From a virus, in IMG/VR virus record IMGVR_UViG_3300021371_000027, positions 1 through 49,254 of that record: a stretch of DNA of 49,254 bases, one strand, 5' to 3'. This document shows positions 1 to 8,204 of the stretch, piece after piece. The position numbers and the translations under genes are program-made. Within the stretch, counting starts at the first letter, position 1. Each line of letters starts with the position of its first letter. Under the pieces are notes generated by a model, which was given only the letters and a program-made list of their open reading frames with translations, was not told the DNA's origin and ran no database searches.

Positions 1-14
1 ATTGAAATACCCCC

Positions 15-52
15 TTGACAGCCCTTTCTATAGGGAATAGAAGGTGTATAAT
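15..52 (+). promoter_or_regulatory. Candidate promoter region upstream of the integrase
   Basis: A perfect TTGACA lies at 15-20 and a perfect TATAAT at 47-52, but they are 26 bases apart, too far for one ordinary sigma70 promoter. With a 17-base spacer the TTGACA would pair with TAGAAG at 38-43 (4 of 6 matches), and the TATAAT would need a weak -35 box near 25-30. The spacer holds an imperfect inverted repeat, CCCT at 22-25 and AGGG at 32-35, which could be an operator. Which combination is used is unknown. Confidence 0.4.
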
Positions 53-127
53 TACTTTAAGTATCCTAAATACTACTACTTTGAAGTAGACGTAGTAAGT
101 AAAAACTTTAAGTAATACTTATAGTAG
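53..127 (+). promoter_or_regulatory. Left leader with palindromic blocks shared with the right end
   Basis: The integrase leader contains TACTTTAAGTA (53-63), CTAAATACTACTACTT (66-81) and AAAAACTTTAAGTA (101-114). The same 16-base and 14-base blocks, in the same order, occur on the minus strand downstream of the right-end promoter (48150-48135 and 48117-48104). CTACT-TTGA-AGTAG at 75-88 can form a short hairpin. The blocks look like operators or a common leader RNA element serving both divergent transcripts. Confidence 0.55.
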
Positions 128-137
128 TGAGGATTAC

Positions 138-1067
138 ATGAGACCAAGAAGAAGTAGAAAAGTAGGGGTAGGCTTACATTCCACCTCTACGATAGAAGAA
201 GTAGTTACCTACTACTTTAACACCCCAAGGTTCAGAGAACTATCCCGTAATACACACAGGACGTACCACTACTGCCTGATTAGATTGTGTTCTGGGTACG
301 TAGGAGCAAAGAAGATTGGGGGAGTAAAGTTAGACAGACTTACTCCACAGATGTGTGACACGATGTACAATGATTGGGCTGAAGATGTTAGCGTCAGTCA
401 TGCCAATGAAATGTCCCGCATCTTTTCCATGCTAATTAATATGTGCGTGGGGCTTGACCTGTTAGACCGTAACCCAATGTCTAAGGTTCACAAAAGGACT
501 ACAGAAACAAGATCAGTAGTATGGACTAACGATCAGGTCGTATCATTTCTTGATACTGCTTTCTCTGACTTCAAGTGGAGAAACATAGGTCTGCTTGTTA
601 TGCTTGCATATGAATGGGGTCAAAGACCTGTGGACATACGCAACTTGGAGTGGGACAACATAGACTTGGAGGGTGGGGTAACAACCATCAAACAGACTAA
701 GCGTGGAGCAGAAGTAGAATTACCTATTGACGAGCAGATGAATGAGATGCTAACAGAGCAGCAGCTTCATTGGGGCTTCCAACCATATGTAGTTCCCCAC
801 TACAGGAAGCAGGACAGGGCGTACAGGCCATACACGTGTGGTCAGGTAGGTATCCTAGTCAACCAAGTTAAAGAGGCTGCAGGGTTGCCTGACGAGCTTA
901 AGGCTGGTGACTTACGGAAGACTGCTATTGTTGAGATGATAAAAGGAGGAGCGGACAGCTTACAGATCATGTCAGCTACAGGACATAAAAATGTAGCAAG
1001 TTTAAATCCCTACAACAAACATAACTTGGAGACTGCAACCGCAGCTCTTAATAGGAGAAAAAGATGA
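138..1067 (+). CDS. int: Tyrosine recombinase (phage integrase)
   Basis: This 309-residue protein is a site-specific recombinase of the tyrosine family and should integrate the phage into the host chromosome. The N-terminal half (about 20-115) fits a SAM-like core-binding domain. The C-terminal half carries the catalytic residues: Arg163 in GQRPVDIRNL, a Lys near 186-188, Arg260 in GDLRKTA, His283 in TGHKN and the nucleophile Tyr292. The usual His of the HxxR box is Gly257, a variant I recall from marine podophage integrases. A good ribosome site (GAGG, 137 side) precedes ATG 138. It is first on the plus strand, next to the gene-free control region where attP would be expected. No repressor gene is recognisable nearby. 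Confidence 0.9.
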   Translation: MRPRRSRKVGVGLHSTSTIEEVVTYYFNTPRFRELSRNTHRTYHYCLIRLCSGYVGAKKIGGVKLDRLTPQMCDTMYNDWAEDVSVSHANEMSRIFSMLINMCVGLDLLDRNPMSKVHKRTTETRSVVWTNDQVVSFLDTAFSDFKWRNIGLLVMLAYEWGQRPVDIRNLEWDNIDLEGGVTTIKQTKRGAEVELPIDEQMNEMLTEQQLHWGFQPYVVPHYRKQDRAYRPYTCGQVGILVNQVKEAAGLPDELKAGDLRKTAIVEMIKGGADSLQIMSATGHKNVASLNPYNKHNLETATAALNRRKR

Positions 1068-1237
1068 CTATTAGCCCACACTATATTACTTCCATTGCGT
1101 TAAATACAGCCCCTTCAAAAAAGAAAAGCAACAACACAATGGTTAAACTAAAATGTCCATCCTCAAGGACAATGAGAAGGGCGGAGGAAAAGAAAGCTAA
1201 CCGTATCAAAGGAAAGTTGAGGTTGAAACTATGCTAA
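1064..1237 (+). CDS. Small basic hypothetical protein (57 aa)
   Basis: The ATG overlaps the integrase stop codon (ATGA), and AGGAGA sits five bases upstream, so translation coupled to the integrase is likely. The product is rich in Lys and Arg, especially in its second half (MRRAEEKKANRIKGKLRLK), with no recognised domain. Its position right after an integrase would suit a small DNA-binding accessory such as an excisionase, but no winged-helix or HTH pattern is clear, so this is only a guess. Confidence 0.5.
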   Translation: MTISPHYITSIALNTAPSKKKSNNTMVKLKCPSSRTMRRAEEKKANRIKGKLRLKLC

Positions 1238-1296
1238 CAGATAACTTAGTATTGGAGGTGATTCTTTTCGCCTTGTTTATTTTTAGTATGACATGA
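1231..1296 (+). CDS. Possible 21-residue hydrophobic peptide
   Basis: A short frame (MLTDNLVLEVILFALFIFSMT) starts inside the end of the previous gene. It is almost entirely a single hydrophobic helix that could sit in the membrane. There is no good ribosome site, so it would depend on coupling to the gene before it. The overlap arrangement matches its neighbours, but a frame this short may be chance. Confidence 0.2.
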   Translation: MLTDNLVLEVILFALFIFSMT

Positions 1297-1310
1297 GGAA
1301 GCCTAATCCT

Positions 1311-1418
1311 ATGGCTAAGGATTTACGCCAACCTAAGTATGGGCAGAAGGTTATTCCTGATAAGAAGAAACCTTCCATCCGTAAACAGAAACACAAAGGA
1401 GATAAGGATGAAAGCTAG
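1311..1418 (+). CDS. Small basic protein MAKDLR type (35 aa)
   Basis: The frame reads MAKDLRQPKYGQKVIPDKKK and ends in a run of Lys and Arg. Short proteins of this pattern are familiar to me from the early regions of T7-like cyanophages and pelagiphages, function unknown. An AGGAAG lies about eleven bases before ATG 1311. An earlier in-frame ATG at 1293 has no ribosome site. It overlaps the start of the next gene by 11 bases. Confidence 0.55.
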   Translation: MAKDLRQPKYGQKVIPDKKKPSIRKQKHKGDKDES

Positions 1419-1572
1419 AGAGGAGCTTTTAAAAGAAATAGGCGCACTCAAACGTGATGTAGCCTATTGGGAGACACAAGCTAAAACCCTTGAGATTCGT
1501 AAGGTAGAACTTCAGGGTGAGTTGCTCAAAGCTAAGGCTGAGTTGAAACTTTGGATGGGAACAGGAGTATGA
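1408..1572 (+). CDS. Small coiled-coil hypothetical protein (54 aa)
   Basis: ATG 1408 follows AAAGGAG with good spacing. The product, beginning MKAREELLKEIGALK, is almost wholly charged heptad-like helix (residues 1-48), typical of a coiled coil. It has no recognised catalytic motif. It overlaps the genes on both sides, as in a compact early operon. A longer upstream frame exists but begins inside the previous gene without a ribosome site. Confidence 0.6.
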   Translation: MKAREELLKEIGALKRDVAYWETQAKTLEIRKVELQGELLKAKAELKLWMGTGV

Positions 1573-1748
1573 AGATACTAGATCAAATAGGTGTCATTGG
1601 CGGGGTTCCCTTATATGAACATCCAGAGCTAGGGGATGAGGCACCGATTCAATACATGGTAGATGGGGAGTTACAAGATACTCCCTTTTGGGATATGTAT
1701 GATCCTAATGAAATTAAAATATGGTTGGGAGAACAGGATGATATATGA
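1569..1748 (+). CDS. Small acidic hypothetical protein (59 aa)
   Basis: ATG 1569 overlaps the TGA of the preceding gene. The product (MKILDQIGVIGGVPLYEHPE...) is acidic and ends in EQDDI. No domain is recognised. Acidic small early phage proteins often act by binding host proteins, but nothing in the sequence proves this here. Confidence 0.55.
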   Translation: MKILDQIGVIGGVPLYEHPELGDEAPIQYMVDGELQDTPFWDMYDPNEIKIWLGEQDDI

Positions 1749-1848
1749 TCCCCAGATCATAAGTGAGGTTTATGACCTCTACATCATAAAGAAAAGAATA
1801 TCCGCAAATATACCCGCAAATATCCGAAAAAGAAAAATAGGAGTACAA

Positions 1849-2166
1849 ATGAGACAGCACATATACGAAACGTGGACACTGATAATGGACTCAGATAGAA
1901 GCCCACTAAAGAATATACCTGACAACAATGCCCGTCACTTGATCCTGCAGATACTTGCATGGATGTGGTGCATTGTATTTAGCATTTTCTTGGGCAGTTA
2001 TCTTGTTTTTGGATTGACAGCAATAGCGCATGTGTTACTACTGGCTGCAATAGCTGTGACTGTAGGGACATTTGATACTGCCAGTAGGAACCCACAGATG
2101 CTTAGTGATGTAGCTAAACGTCTTGATGGGTACAATGGTAGACGTAACAACGGAGAGCATGACTGA
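1849..2166 (+). CDS. Membrane protein with two transmembrane helices (105 aa)
   Basis: AATAGGAG precedes ATG 1849. The product starts MRQHIYETWTLIMDSDRSPL and has two strong hydrophobic helices, about residues 35-55 and 58-76, then a polar tail. An in-frame ATG at 1738 would add 37 residues, including a short repeat at the DNA level (CGCAAATAT twice, 1804-1832), but its ribosome site is weaker. Similar early inner-membrane proteins occur in marine podophages. Function unknown. Confidence 0.65.
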   Translation: MRQHIYETWTLIMDSDRSPLKNIPDNNARHLILQILAWMWCIVFSIFLGSYLVFGLTAIAHVLLLAAIAVTVGTFDTASRNPQMLSDVAKRLDGYNGRRNNGEHD

Positions 2167-2357
2167 TGATTAATGAAAATATGTGGGCTATAAAAGAAAC
2201 AGACACAGGTAAAATGGTCTCAAATAAGTGGGGCAGGACTTTGTGGAGAACTAAACCTACTAATGCTTTAAATTCTATACTTTGGAAGCATACAAAAAAT
2301 GGAGGTCTTACCTGTGTTCAAGTCTCAGTCAAAGAAAGAGGTGAAATAAATGATTAA
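2166..2357 (+). CDS. Small hypothetical protein (63 aa)
   Basis: The start codon overlaps the previous stop (TGATG). The product begins MINENMWAIKETDTGKMVSN and looks like a small beta-rich protein with several Trp residues. It overlaps ThyX by eight bases. No family is recognised. Confidence 0.6.
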   Translation: MINENMWAIKETDTGKMVSNKWGRTLWRTKPTNALNSILWKHTKNGGLTCVQVSVKERGEIND

Positions 2358-3027
2358 GGTAACATACATAGACCACATGGGTAGTGACCTGAGTGTAGTC
2401 AATGCAGCACGTGTATCTTTTGGTAAGACTAGTGAAATGGATATGAGTGATGCATGGGGTCCACCTAAACTAAAAGACAAGGATGCTAAACTAATCCATT
2501 ACCTAGCCAAGCACGGCCACTATAGCCCCTTTGGTCATGCCTTTGCATCCTTCCATGTTAAGGCTCCTATCTTTGTAGCTAGACAACTGGTAAAGCATAA
2601 GTTCCTACGCTGGAATGAGATTAGTCGTAGGTATGTGGATGATGAACCTGAGTTCTATATGCCTGACGTATGGCGTGGCCGCAGTGCTGATAAGAAGCAA
2701 GGTAGTGATGGTGTATTCAAAGGGGTTTGGCCCTATGATAGTAGAGAAGTAGACCCTAATGAAGAATATGAAGAAATACTTGAATTAGTTGGGGATAACT
2801 ATAGTTCATTAATTGATCTTGGTTTATGCCCAGAACAAGCACGTATGTTGTTGCCACAAAGCACCATGACTGAATGGTATTGGTCAGGTAGTCTTGACGC
2901 CTTCATGGATATGTGCAATCTAAGATGTAAGCTAGACACACAGTATGAGACTAGGTTAGTTGCGGAATACATACTGAGTGAGATGATTAATTTATTCCCA
3001 ATATCAGTGGAGGCACTAAGAAAATGA
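2350..3027 (+). CDS. thyX: Flavin-dependent thymidylate synthase ThyX
   Basis: ThyX makes dTMP from dUMP using methylene-tetrahydrofolate and reduced FAD. The length (225 aa) is normal for the family. The signature region is at 82-95: KHKFLRWNEISRRY, against the usual RHRxxSxNExSxRY. His83, Asn89, Glu90, Ser92, Arg94 and Tyr95 are kept, both flanking Arg are Lys, and the first Ser is Arg87. A later TQYETR segment matches the conserved C-terminal region. It forms a nucleotide-supply set with MazG and the ribonucleotide reductase downstream. Overlaps on both sides place it in the early operon. Confidence 0.93.
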   Translation: MIKVTYIDHMGSDLSVVNAARVSFGKTSEMDMSDAWGPPKLKDKDAKLIHYLAKHGHYSPFGHAFASFHVKAPIFVARQLVKHKFLRWNEISRRYVDDEPEFYMPDVWRGRSADKKQGSDGVFKGVWPYDSREVDPNEEYEEILELVGDNYSSLIDLGLCPEQARMLLPQSTMTEWYWSGSLDAFMDMCNLRCKLDTQYETRLVAEYILSEMINLFPISVEALRK

Positions 3028-3191
3028 TAAATGAGATACCTATTTTTTATACTGTTATGGAAAACGGACAACGTTCCTTTAAGTGTCCTAACTGTAACAA
3101 AAAGAATGTACATAGCTCTGATGAAGGACACCGATCACCTCATTGTCCTTGCTGGCCCAAAGGTTATGAGATAAAGGATCAAAATGGCTGA
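3024..3191 (+). CDS. Small zinc-ribbon-like protein (55 aa)
   Basis: ATG 3024 overlaps the ThyX stop, with GGAGG nine bases upstream. The product contains CPNC near residue 21 and HCPC near residue 42, the spacing of a small zinc ribbon. It overlaps the start of the primase-helicase, whose own N terminus is another zinc ribbon. A role in nucleic-acid binding is plausible but not shown. Confidence 0.6.
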   Translation: MINEIPIFYTVMENGQRSFKCPNCNKKNVHSSDEGHRSPHCPCWPKGYEIKDQNG

Positions 3192-4758
3192 CAATCCGCA
3201 CCTAGCATGTCCCTTTGAGGACTGTGGATCAAGTGATGCATTTAATTGGAACGACGGAGGTTATGGGTTCTGTCATAGCTGTGGGGAGTCATATCCCGCA
3301 AAGAGAGGGAAGAAAGTGTTTGATTGGGCGAAAGAAGACTATCCAGTAGTAGAAAGGGTTAAACCTATGGATATACCAGTAACAGGTGTTACTTACAAAG
3401 ATATACGTGGTTTGGATGAGAGCATCTGTCAACTGTACGGTATACAGATACAGACAGGTGAGGGTGGCGTACCAGTACGATACGCATACAAGTATCCACA
3501 CACGGTCAAGTATCGTGACTATAATGACAAGTCTAATTCGTGGGTGAAGGACAGAGGACTAGGCATGGCTAAGTTGTTTGGCCCTGATTTTAATGCTGGC
3601 TCTGCCACACGTATATACATCACTGAGGGGGAGTTTGATGCTGCTTCTCTCTATCAAGTCCTTGGGGAGAAGTATCCTGTCAAGTCCCTGCCCAGCGCAT
3701 CCATAGGAGAGAAGTTTATTAAGGCTAACCATGCCTACCTAAACTCTTTCAAGGAAGTGGTGTATGCGGGTGAGTTAGATGATGCAGGTAGACGTGCTGC
3801 TGATAAACTGTATGAGGCATTAGCTGATAAGTTCTGGTATGTCCCTATGTCCAAGCATAAGGATGCCAATGACTTCTTAACCAGTGGTGACACGGATGAT
3901 CTTAAGTGGGCTGCATTAAAGCCACAACGGTACTCACCTGATAACTTCTTCTGCTCTGATGAAGAGGTAGAAGCAGCAATCCGCAATGAGAACCCCTACG
4001 AATACGTACCCACAGGTCACACAGGTCTTGATGATAAGACTAGGGGCTTGGTGAAGGGTGGGATCACATTCATCAAAGCACCACGTGGTACAGGTAAAAC
4101 TGAGGTGATCCGTTACTTTGAGACAGGTCTGCTAAAGACACCTGATGTACGCATTGCCTTGCTGCACATGGAAGAGATGAAATCTACTACCTACCGTGCT
4201 ATGGCTACCTACCACCTAGGGCTAAACGTTCGTACAAAGGATGATGCTGCTGAGAATGGTATCTCTGAGGATAAGGTAGTAGAAGCAGCTAAGGTAGCAA
4301 CCAAGGGTGAGCGTACCATTGTGTTTGAGATGAGGTCACATGATGATCCTCTCAAGCTACTAGAGTACATTCGTCTTGCTGCTACTGTGTATGGAGCTGG
4401 TTACATCTTTATAGACCACGTACAGCGCCTTGCATACCTGTCTAACACAGGGGTTGATGGTGCTACCAGTACGCTTACTACACTAGGCTCACGTGCAGCA
4501 CAACTTGCCAAGGAGCTGAACATTGGGGTGATCTTTATCTCTCAGGTCAATGATGATGGTCGTACCAAGTATGCAGCATCTTTGGAGGAGGAAGCAATCA
4601 TCTGCATTAAGATAGACCGTGACACTGAGACTGATGATGAAATATTACAGAACACTACTAACTTTATCCTTGACAAAAATAGACCGTTTGCTAAGTTAGG
4701 TCATGCAGGGTCAGTCTATTACGATCCTGAAACAACCATATTGACGGAGGGTACATGA
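3184..4758 (+). CDS. T7 gp4-like DNA primase-helicase
   Basis: This 524-residue replication protein makes RNA primers and unwinds DNA at the fork (T7 gp4 is 566 residues). It has an N-terminal zinc motif (Cys9, Cys14, Cys30, Cys33), a TOPRIM domain (Glu148 in TEGEFDAA, ELDDAG at 197-202, KDANDF near 226), and a RecA/DnaB-type helicase domain with Walker A APRGTGKT at 299-306, catalytic Glu near 330 and Walker B FIDH at 409-412. The start overlaps the previous zinc-ribbon gene, and the DNA polymerase starts inside its stop codon. Confidence 0.93.
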   Translation: MADNPHLACPFEDCGSSDAFNWNDGGYGFCHSCGESYPAKRGKKVFDWAKEDYPVVERVKPMDIPVTGVTYKDIRGLDESICQLYGIQIQTGEGGVPVRYAYKYPHTVKYRDYNDKSNSWVKDRGLGMAKLFGPDFNAGSATRIYITEGEFDAASLYQVLGEKYPVKSLPSASIGEKFIKANHAYLNSFKEVVYAGELDDAGRRAADKLYEALADKFWYVPMSKHKDANDFLTSGDTDDLKWAALKPQRYSPDNFFCSDEEVEAAIRNENPYEYVPTGHTGLDDKTRGLVKGGITFIKAPRGTGKTEVIRYFETGLLKTPDVRIALLHMEEMKSTTYRAMATYHLGLNVRTKDDAAENGISEDKVVEAAKVATKGERTIVFEMRSHDDPLKLLEYIRLAATVYGAGYIFIDHVQRLAYLSNTGVDGATSTLTTLGSRAAQLAKELNIGVIFISQVNDDGRTKYAASLEEEAIICIKIDRDTETDDEILQNTTNFILDKNRPFAKLGHAGSVYYDPETTILTEGT

Positions 4759-6599
4759 TAATATTTGATATAGAGACTAATGGTTTAAATCCTACAAAGA
4801 TACACTGCCTCTCCTACACCTATCCAGAAACCTTGGACGTAAAGACATTGTTTGACTATGATGACATGCGTAGCTTACTTACTAAGCAGAGTCATATAAC
4901 TGGTCACAACATTGTTAGGTATGACGTTCCTGTACTTGAAAGGCTACTGGGTATAGAACTTAATTGCTCTTACTACGACACATTACCTATGTCTTGGGTG
5001 ATGAATACTGACAGACCCAAACATGGTCTTGCAAGTTTTGGTGAGGACTTTGGAATACCCAAGCCTGTGATTGAGGACTGGAAGGGTCTTACTCAGGAGG
5101 AGTATGCACACAGGTGTGAAGAAGATGTTAAGATCAACTACCACTTATGGCAGGACTTAATATCTAAGTTTAGGAGGGTGTACGAACAAGACAAACTACT
5201 TCTAAATAAGTACCTGCAATATCTAACATACAAGATGCAGTGTGCAGCAACAGCAGAACAGCAGGGGTGGAGACTTGATGTTGATCTAGCAGAGAAGTGT
5301 GTAGCAGACCTAACAGCACAACAAGATCAAAAGGTAGCAGAACTTGTTGATGTTATGCCTATGAACAAGATATACAAGGTAGCAACTAAGCCTAAGAAGT
5401 ATACCAAAGAAGATGGATCAGTATCTAAACTAGGACATAAATGGGATGCTCTGCTTGAAGAGTATGGTATGCCCAAAGGGTATGAGGGGGAGTTGAAGGT
5501 AGTAAAAGGTGTTGAACCTGCTAACCCTAAATCATCTGATCAAGTCAAGGACTGGCTGTATTCTATGGGATGGGAACCCTGCACACACAAATACGTGAAA
5601 GAAGAAGATGGATCAGAAAGAAGAATACCTCAAGTGCGTAAAGATGGTGAGCTTACTCGCTCTGTACAACTACTTGTGGAGCAGGATAAAGCGGTAGCTG
5701 TACTTGATGGCCTTACTGTAATTCAACACAGACTTGCTATCTTCAAGGGATTCTTGGAGTGTCAGGTTGATGGCTTTGTTAAGGCAGAAATAGCAGGTCT
5801 TACTAACACCCTACGCTTTAAACACAGTAAGCCATTGGTCAATCTTCCGGGAGTTGATAAGCCTTGGGGGAAGGAAGTAAGAGGCTGTCTACTTGCACCT
5901 GATGACGACCATACTCTTTGTGGTGCTGATATGACTTCACTTGAAGATACTACTAAGCGACACTATATGCAGCCCTATGACCCCGACTATGTTAAAGAAA
6001 TGAGTAAAGATGGTTTTGACCCTCACCTTGATCTGGCGTTACATTCTGGGGCCATTACTCAGGAACAAATAGATATGCATAACAGTGGGGAGAAGAGTTT
6101 AAAGACACTGCGTAAGAACTATAAGGTGGTTAATTATTCTGCTACTTATGGCGTAGGAGCAGCTAAACTTTCCAGAGAAACTGGTATGTCAGTGGGACAA
6201 GCTGGAAGTTTGCTTACGGCTTATTGGGAACGAAACAAAGCAGTAACAGAATTTGTAGACGATCAACCAGTTAGAAATATTGGTGGTCAGATGTGGGTAC
6301 AAAACCCTGTCAGTAAGTTCTGGCATACGTTACGCTTTAAGAAGGATGTATTCTCTACTCTTAACCAGAGTACAGGAGCATACTGTTTTGACAGGTGGGT
6401 TTATAACTATAGATCAGAAAGACCTAACCTGATTGGACAGTTTCATGACGAGACAATCAATGTAGTAAAAAAAGGAGATGAAGCACTACACACAGAAACT
6501 TTGCAAGATGCGATAAAAATGTTAAATAAGCACTTGCAACTGAACGTAGACCTTGGTATAGATGTGCAGTACGGCGCAACCTATGCCGACATACATTAA
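4755..6599 (+). CDS. Family A DNA polymerase (T7 gp5-like)
   Basis: This is the replicative polymerase, 614 residues (T7 gp5 is 704). An N-terminal 3'-5' proofreading exonuclease is present: FDIETNG with Asp5 and Glu7, GHNIVRYD near 50, and a late EEDVKIN motif near 122. Polymerase motif A is DMTSLED near 392, motif B is the K...YG helix near 452-464, and motif C is HDE at 564-566. A strong GGAGGG precedes the ATG, which overlaps the primase-helicase stop. T7 polymerase needs host thioredoxin. Whether this one does cannot be read from the sequence. Confidence 0.94.
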   Translation: MIIFDIETNGLNPTKIHCLSYTYPETLDVKTLFDYDDMRSLLTKQSHITGHNIVRYDVPVLERLLGIELNCSYYDTLPMSWVMNTDRPKHGLASFGEDFGIPKPVIEDWKGLTQEEYAHRCEEDVKINYHLWQDLISKFRRVYEQDKLLLNKYLQYLTYKMQCAATAEQQGWRLDVDLAEKCVADLTAQQDQKVAELVDVMPMNKIYKVATKPKKYTKEDGSVSKLGHKWDALLEEYGMPKGYEGELKVVKGVEPANPKSSDQVKDWLYSMGWEPCTHKYVKEEDGSERRIPQVRKDGELTRSVQLLVEQDKAVAVLDGLTVIQHRLAIFKGFLECQVDGFVKAEIAGLTNTLRFKHSKPLVNLPGVDKPWGKEVRGCLLAPDDDHTLCGADMTSLEDTTKRHYMQPYDPDYVKEMSKDGFDPHLDLALHSGAITQEQIDMHNSGEKSLKTLRKNYKVVNYSATYGVGAAKLSRETGMSVGQAGSLLTAYWERNKAVTEFVDDQPVRNIGGQMWVQNPVSKFWHTLRFKKDVFSTLNQSTGAYCFDRWVYNYRSERPNLIGQFHDETINVVKKGDEALHTETLQDAIKMLNKHLQLNVDLGIDVQYGATYADIH

Positions 6600-6611
6600 A
6601 GGAGGCCAAAG

Positions 6612-7151
6612 ATGGCACAACGTGGAGTTAAATTAAGAGCGGTTCTTGAATGGGCAAAAGTGTTCAAAGAGAATCGTGACAAGGTAGGTTACAAAGCTAC
6701 GGACTCAGTTCCGGGAACCTACGAGCAGTATGATGGTGCTTGCACTGTCAACATCATCCTTGATGATAAGAACATGGAGCTTCTAAAGGCTACTGGGTTC
6801 CCTCGCGCATTTAAACCTGATCCAGAAGGGCGTGGGATGGTGACTAAAGTTGACCGTAAGTTCAATAGCGGCTTTGACTTTAGCAGTGGCGCACCAGAAA
6901 TCTACAAGGCTGGAAGTAATAAGCCTTGGAACTTTGAGGATGGTGAGCTAGGCAATGGTACTATTGCTGATGTGTACCTATCAGTCTATGACACTAAGTA
7001 CGGGACTGTAGGTAGCCGACTGGATCGGATTGATGTTCATGAACTTGTAGAACATACTGGTAGTTCTGGTGTGCCTGTCTACGAGTCTGTGGGTAGCCCT
7101 CCCCCTGTCAAAGCAGCTAACAAGGTATTAGAAGACGAGATTCCCTTCTAA
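6612..7151 (+). CDS. Single-stranded DNA binding protein (T7 gp2.5-like)
   Basis: The 179-residue product lies between polymerase and exonuclease, where T7-like replication modules carry the gp2.5-type protein. The C terminus is acidic and ends in DEIPF, the same kind of tail by which bacterial SSB and T7 gp2.5 contact polymerase and helicase. The body is beta-rich and fits an OB fold, though no sequence signature is decisive. An excellent AGGAGG site precedes ATG 6612. The next gene starts in its stop codon. Confidence 0.75.
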   Translation: MAQRGVKLRAVLEWAKVFKENRDKVGYKATDSVPGTYEQYDGACTVNIILDDKNMELLKATGFPRAFKPDPEGRGMVTKVDRKFNSGFDFSSGAPEIYKAGSNKPWNFEDGELGNGTIADVYLSVYDTKYGTVGSRLDRIDVHELVEHTGSSGVPVYESVGSPPPVKAANKVLEDEIPF

Positions 7152-7849
7152 TGAAACAGAATTGGAAAACCCTAATTGATGGTGATATCATAGCCTATCG
7201 TGCGGGGTTTTCCTCTAACGATCTTACTGTTGAAGAAGCCTTGTTAAAAACAGATAGCTTGGTTTCTACAGCCTTAGAAGACTCTGAATACTTCACGGAA
7301 GGCAATCATCAAGTCTTCCTTACAGGTAAAGGGAACTTTAGATTTGATATAGCAAAGACAGCTACATATAAAGGCAACCGTAAGGACTCGGCTAAACCAA
7401 TACATCTACCTGCTATCAGAGAGCATATGTGCAACAAGTACAGTGCAATCGTTAGCAGTGGGGAGGAAGCAGACGATCTGATAGCAATAGAAGCCACTAG
7501 CTATGGCAAGAACGCCCTTGTTGCTAGTATTGATAAGGACATGCTACAGATACCTTGCTACCACTACAATCTGAGTAAGAGGCTGTTTTCTGTCGTAGGA
7601 GAATTTCAAGGACTTAAGTTCTTCTACACTCAGATACTTACTGGTGACTCCGCTGACAATATTATTGGCCTGTACAAGTGTGGGCCAGTAAAAGCAAAGA
7701 AGTTGTTACTTAATTGCAACACTGAGATTGAATTGTGGGATGCTTGCGTTGATGCATACGACGGTGACAAAGAGCGTGTCATTGAGAATGCTAGGCTCCT
7801 ATGGCTAAGAAGAGAAGTAGGTCAAATATGGGAGCCACCAAGTGCCTAA
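7151..7849 (+). CDS. 5'-3' exonuclease / flap endonuclease (T7 gp6-like)
   Basis: The 232-residue protein has the metal-binding acidic clusters of the FEN/5'-3' exonuclease family: DGD at 10-12, EEADDL near 104, DKDML near 131 and GDSADNI near 169, followed by a helix-hairpin-helix-like KCGPVKAKKLL. In T7 the equivalent enzyme removes RNA primers and degrades host DNA. It starts in the stop codon of the SSB gene and overlaps the resolvase gene after it. Confidence 0.85.
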   Translation: MKQNWKTLIDGDIIAYRAGFSSNDLTVEEALLKTDSLVSTALEDSEYFTEGNHQVFLTGKGNFRFDIAKTATYKGNRKDSAKPIHLPAIREHMCNKYSAIVSSGEEADDLIAIEATSYGKNALVASIDKDMLQIPCYHYNLSKRLFSVVGEFQGLKFFYTQILTGDSADNIIGLYKCGPVKAKKLLLNCNTEIELWDACVDAYDGDKERVIENARLLWLRREVGQIWEPPSA

Positions 7850-8204
7850 GACAAGTGCAGCTAAAGCTAAGGGTCGTACAGGTCAACAAGAAGTAAGAGA
7901 CAAACTACTTGAAACCTTTTCAGAGTTTGAGCCTGATGATATCAAGTCCACAACTATGGGTGATACAGGTGAAGATATACAATTAAGTCCTGCTGCTAGA
8001 AAAAAGATACCTCTTTCTATTGAGGTAAAAAGAAGAAAAGAAGGACTAAAAACTGTGTATGGGTACTTGGATCAAGCATCCAACCATGCTAAAGGAGAGC
8101 CTGTAGTGTTTTATAGATCAGACAGAAAGCCTTGGCTTGTTGTTGTAGGTATGAATCACTATATGGAATTGTTAAAAAACTGGAAAGGTAAAGACAGTGA
8201 GTAG
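7842..8204 (+). CDS. PD-(D/E)XK endonuclease, probable Holliday junction resolvase
   Basis: The 120-residue protein has a basic N terminus and a nuclease core: GDTGEDI near 46 and EVKRRK near 63, giving the D...ExK pattern of the PD-(D/E)XK fold. T7-like phages carry a junction-resolving endonuclease in this part of the genome. The start is GTG 7842 with GGGAG upstream and overlaps the exonuclease stop. The exact subfamily is uncertain. Confidence 0.7.
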   Translation: MPKTSAAKAKGRTGQQEVRDKLLETFSEFEPDDIKSTTMGDTGEDIQLSPAARKKIPLSIEVKRRKEGLKTVYGYLDQASNHAKGEPVVFYRSDRKPWLVVVGMNHYMELLKNWKGKDSE

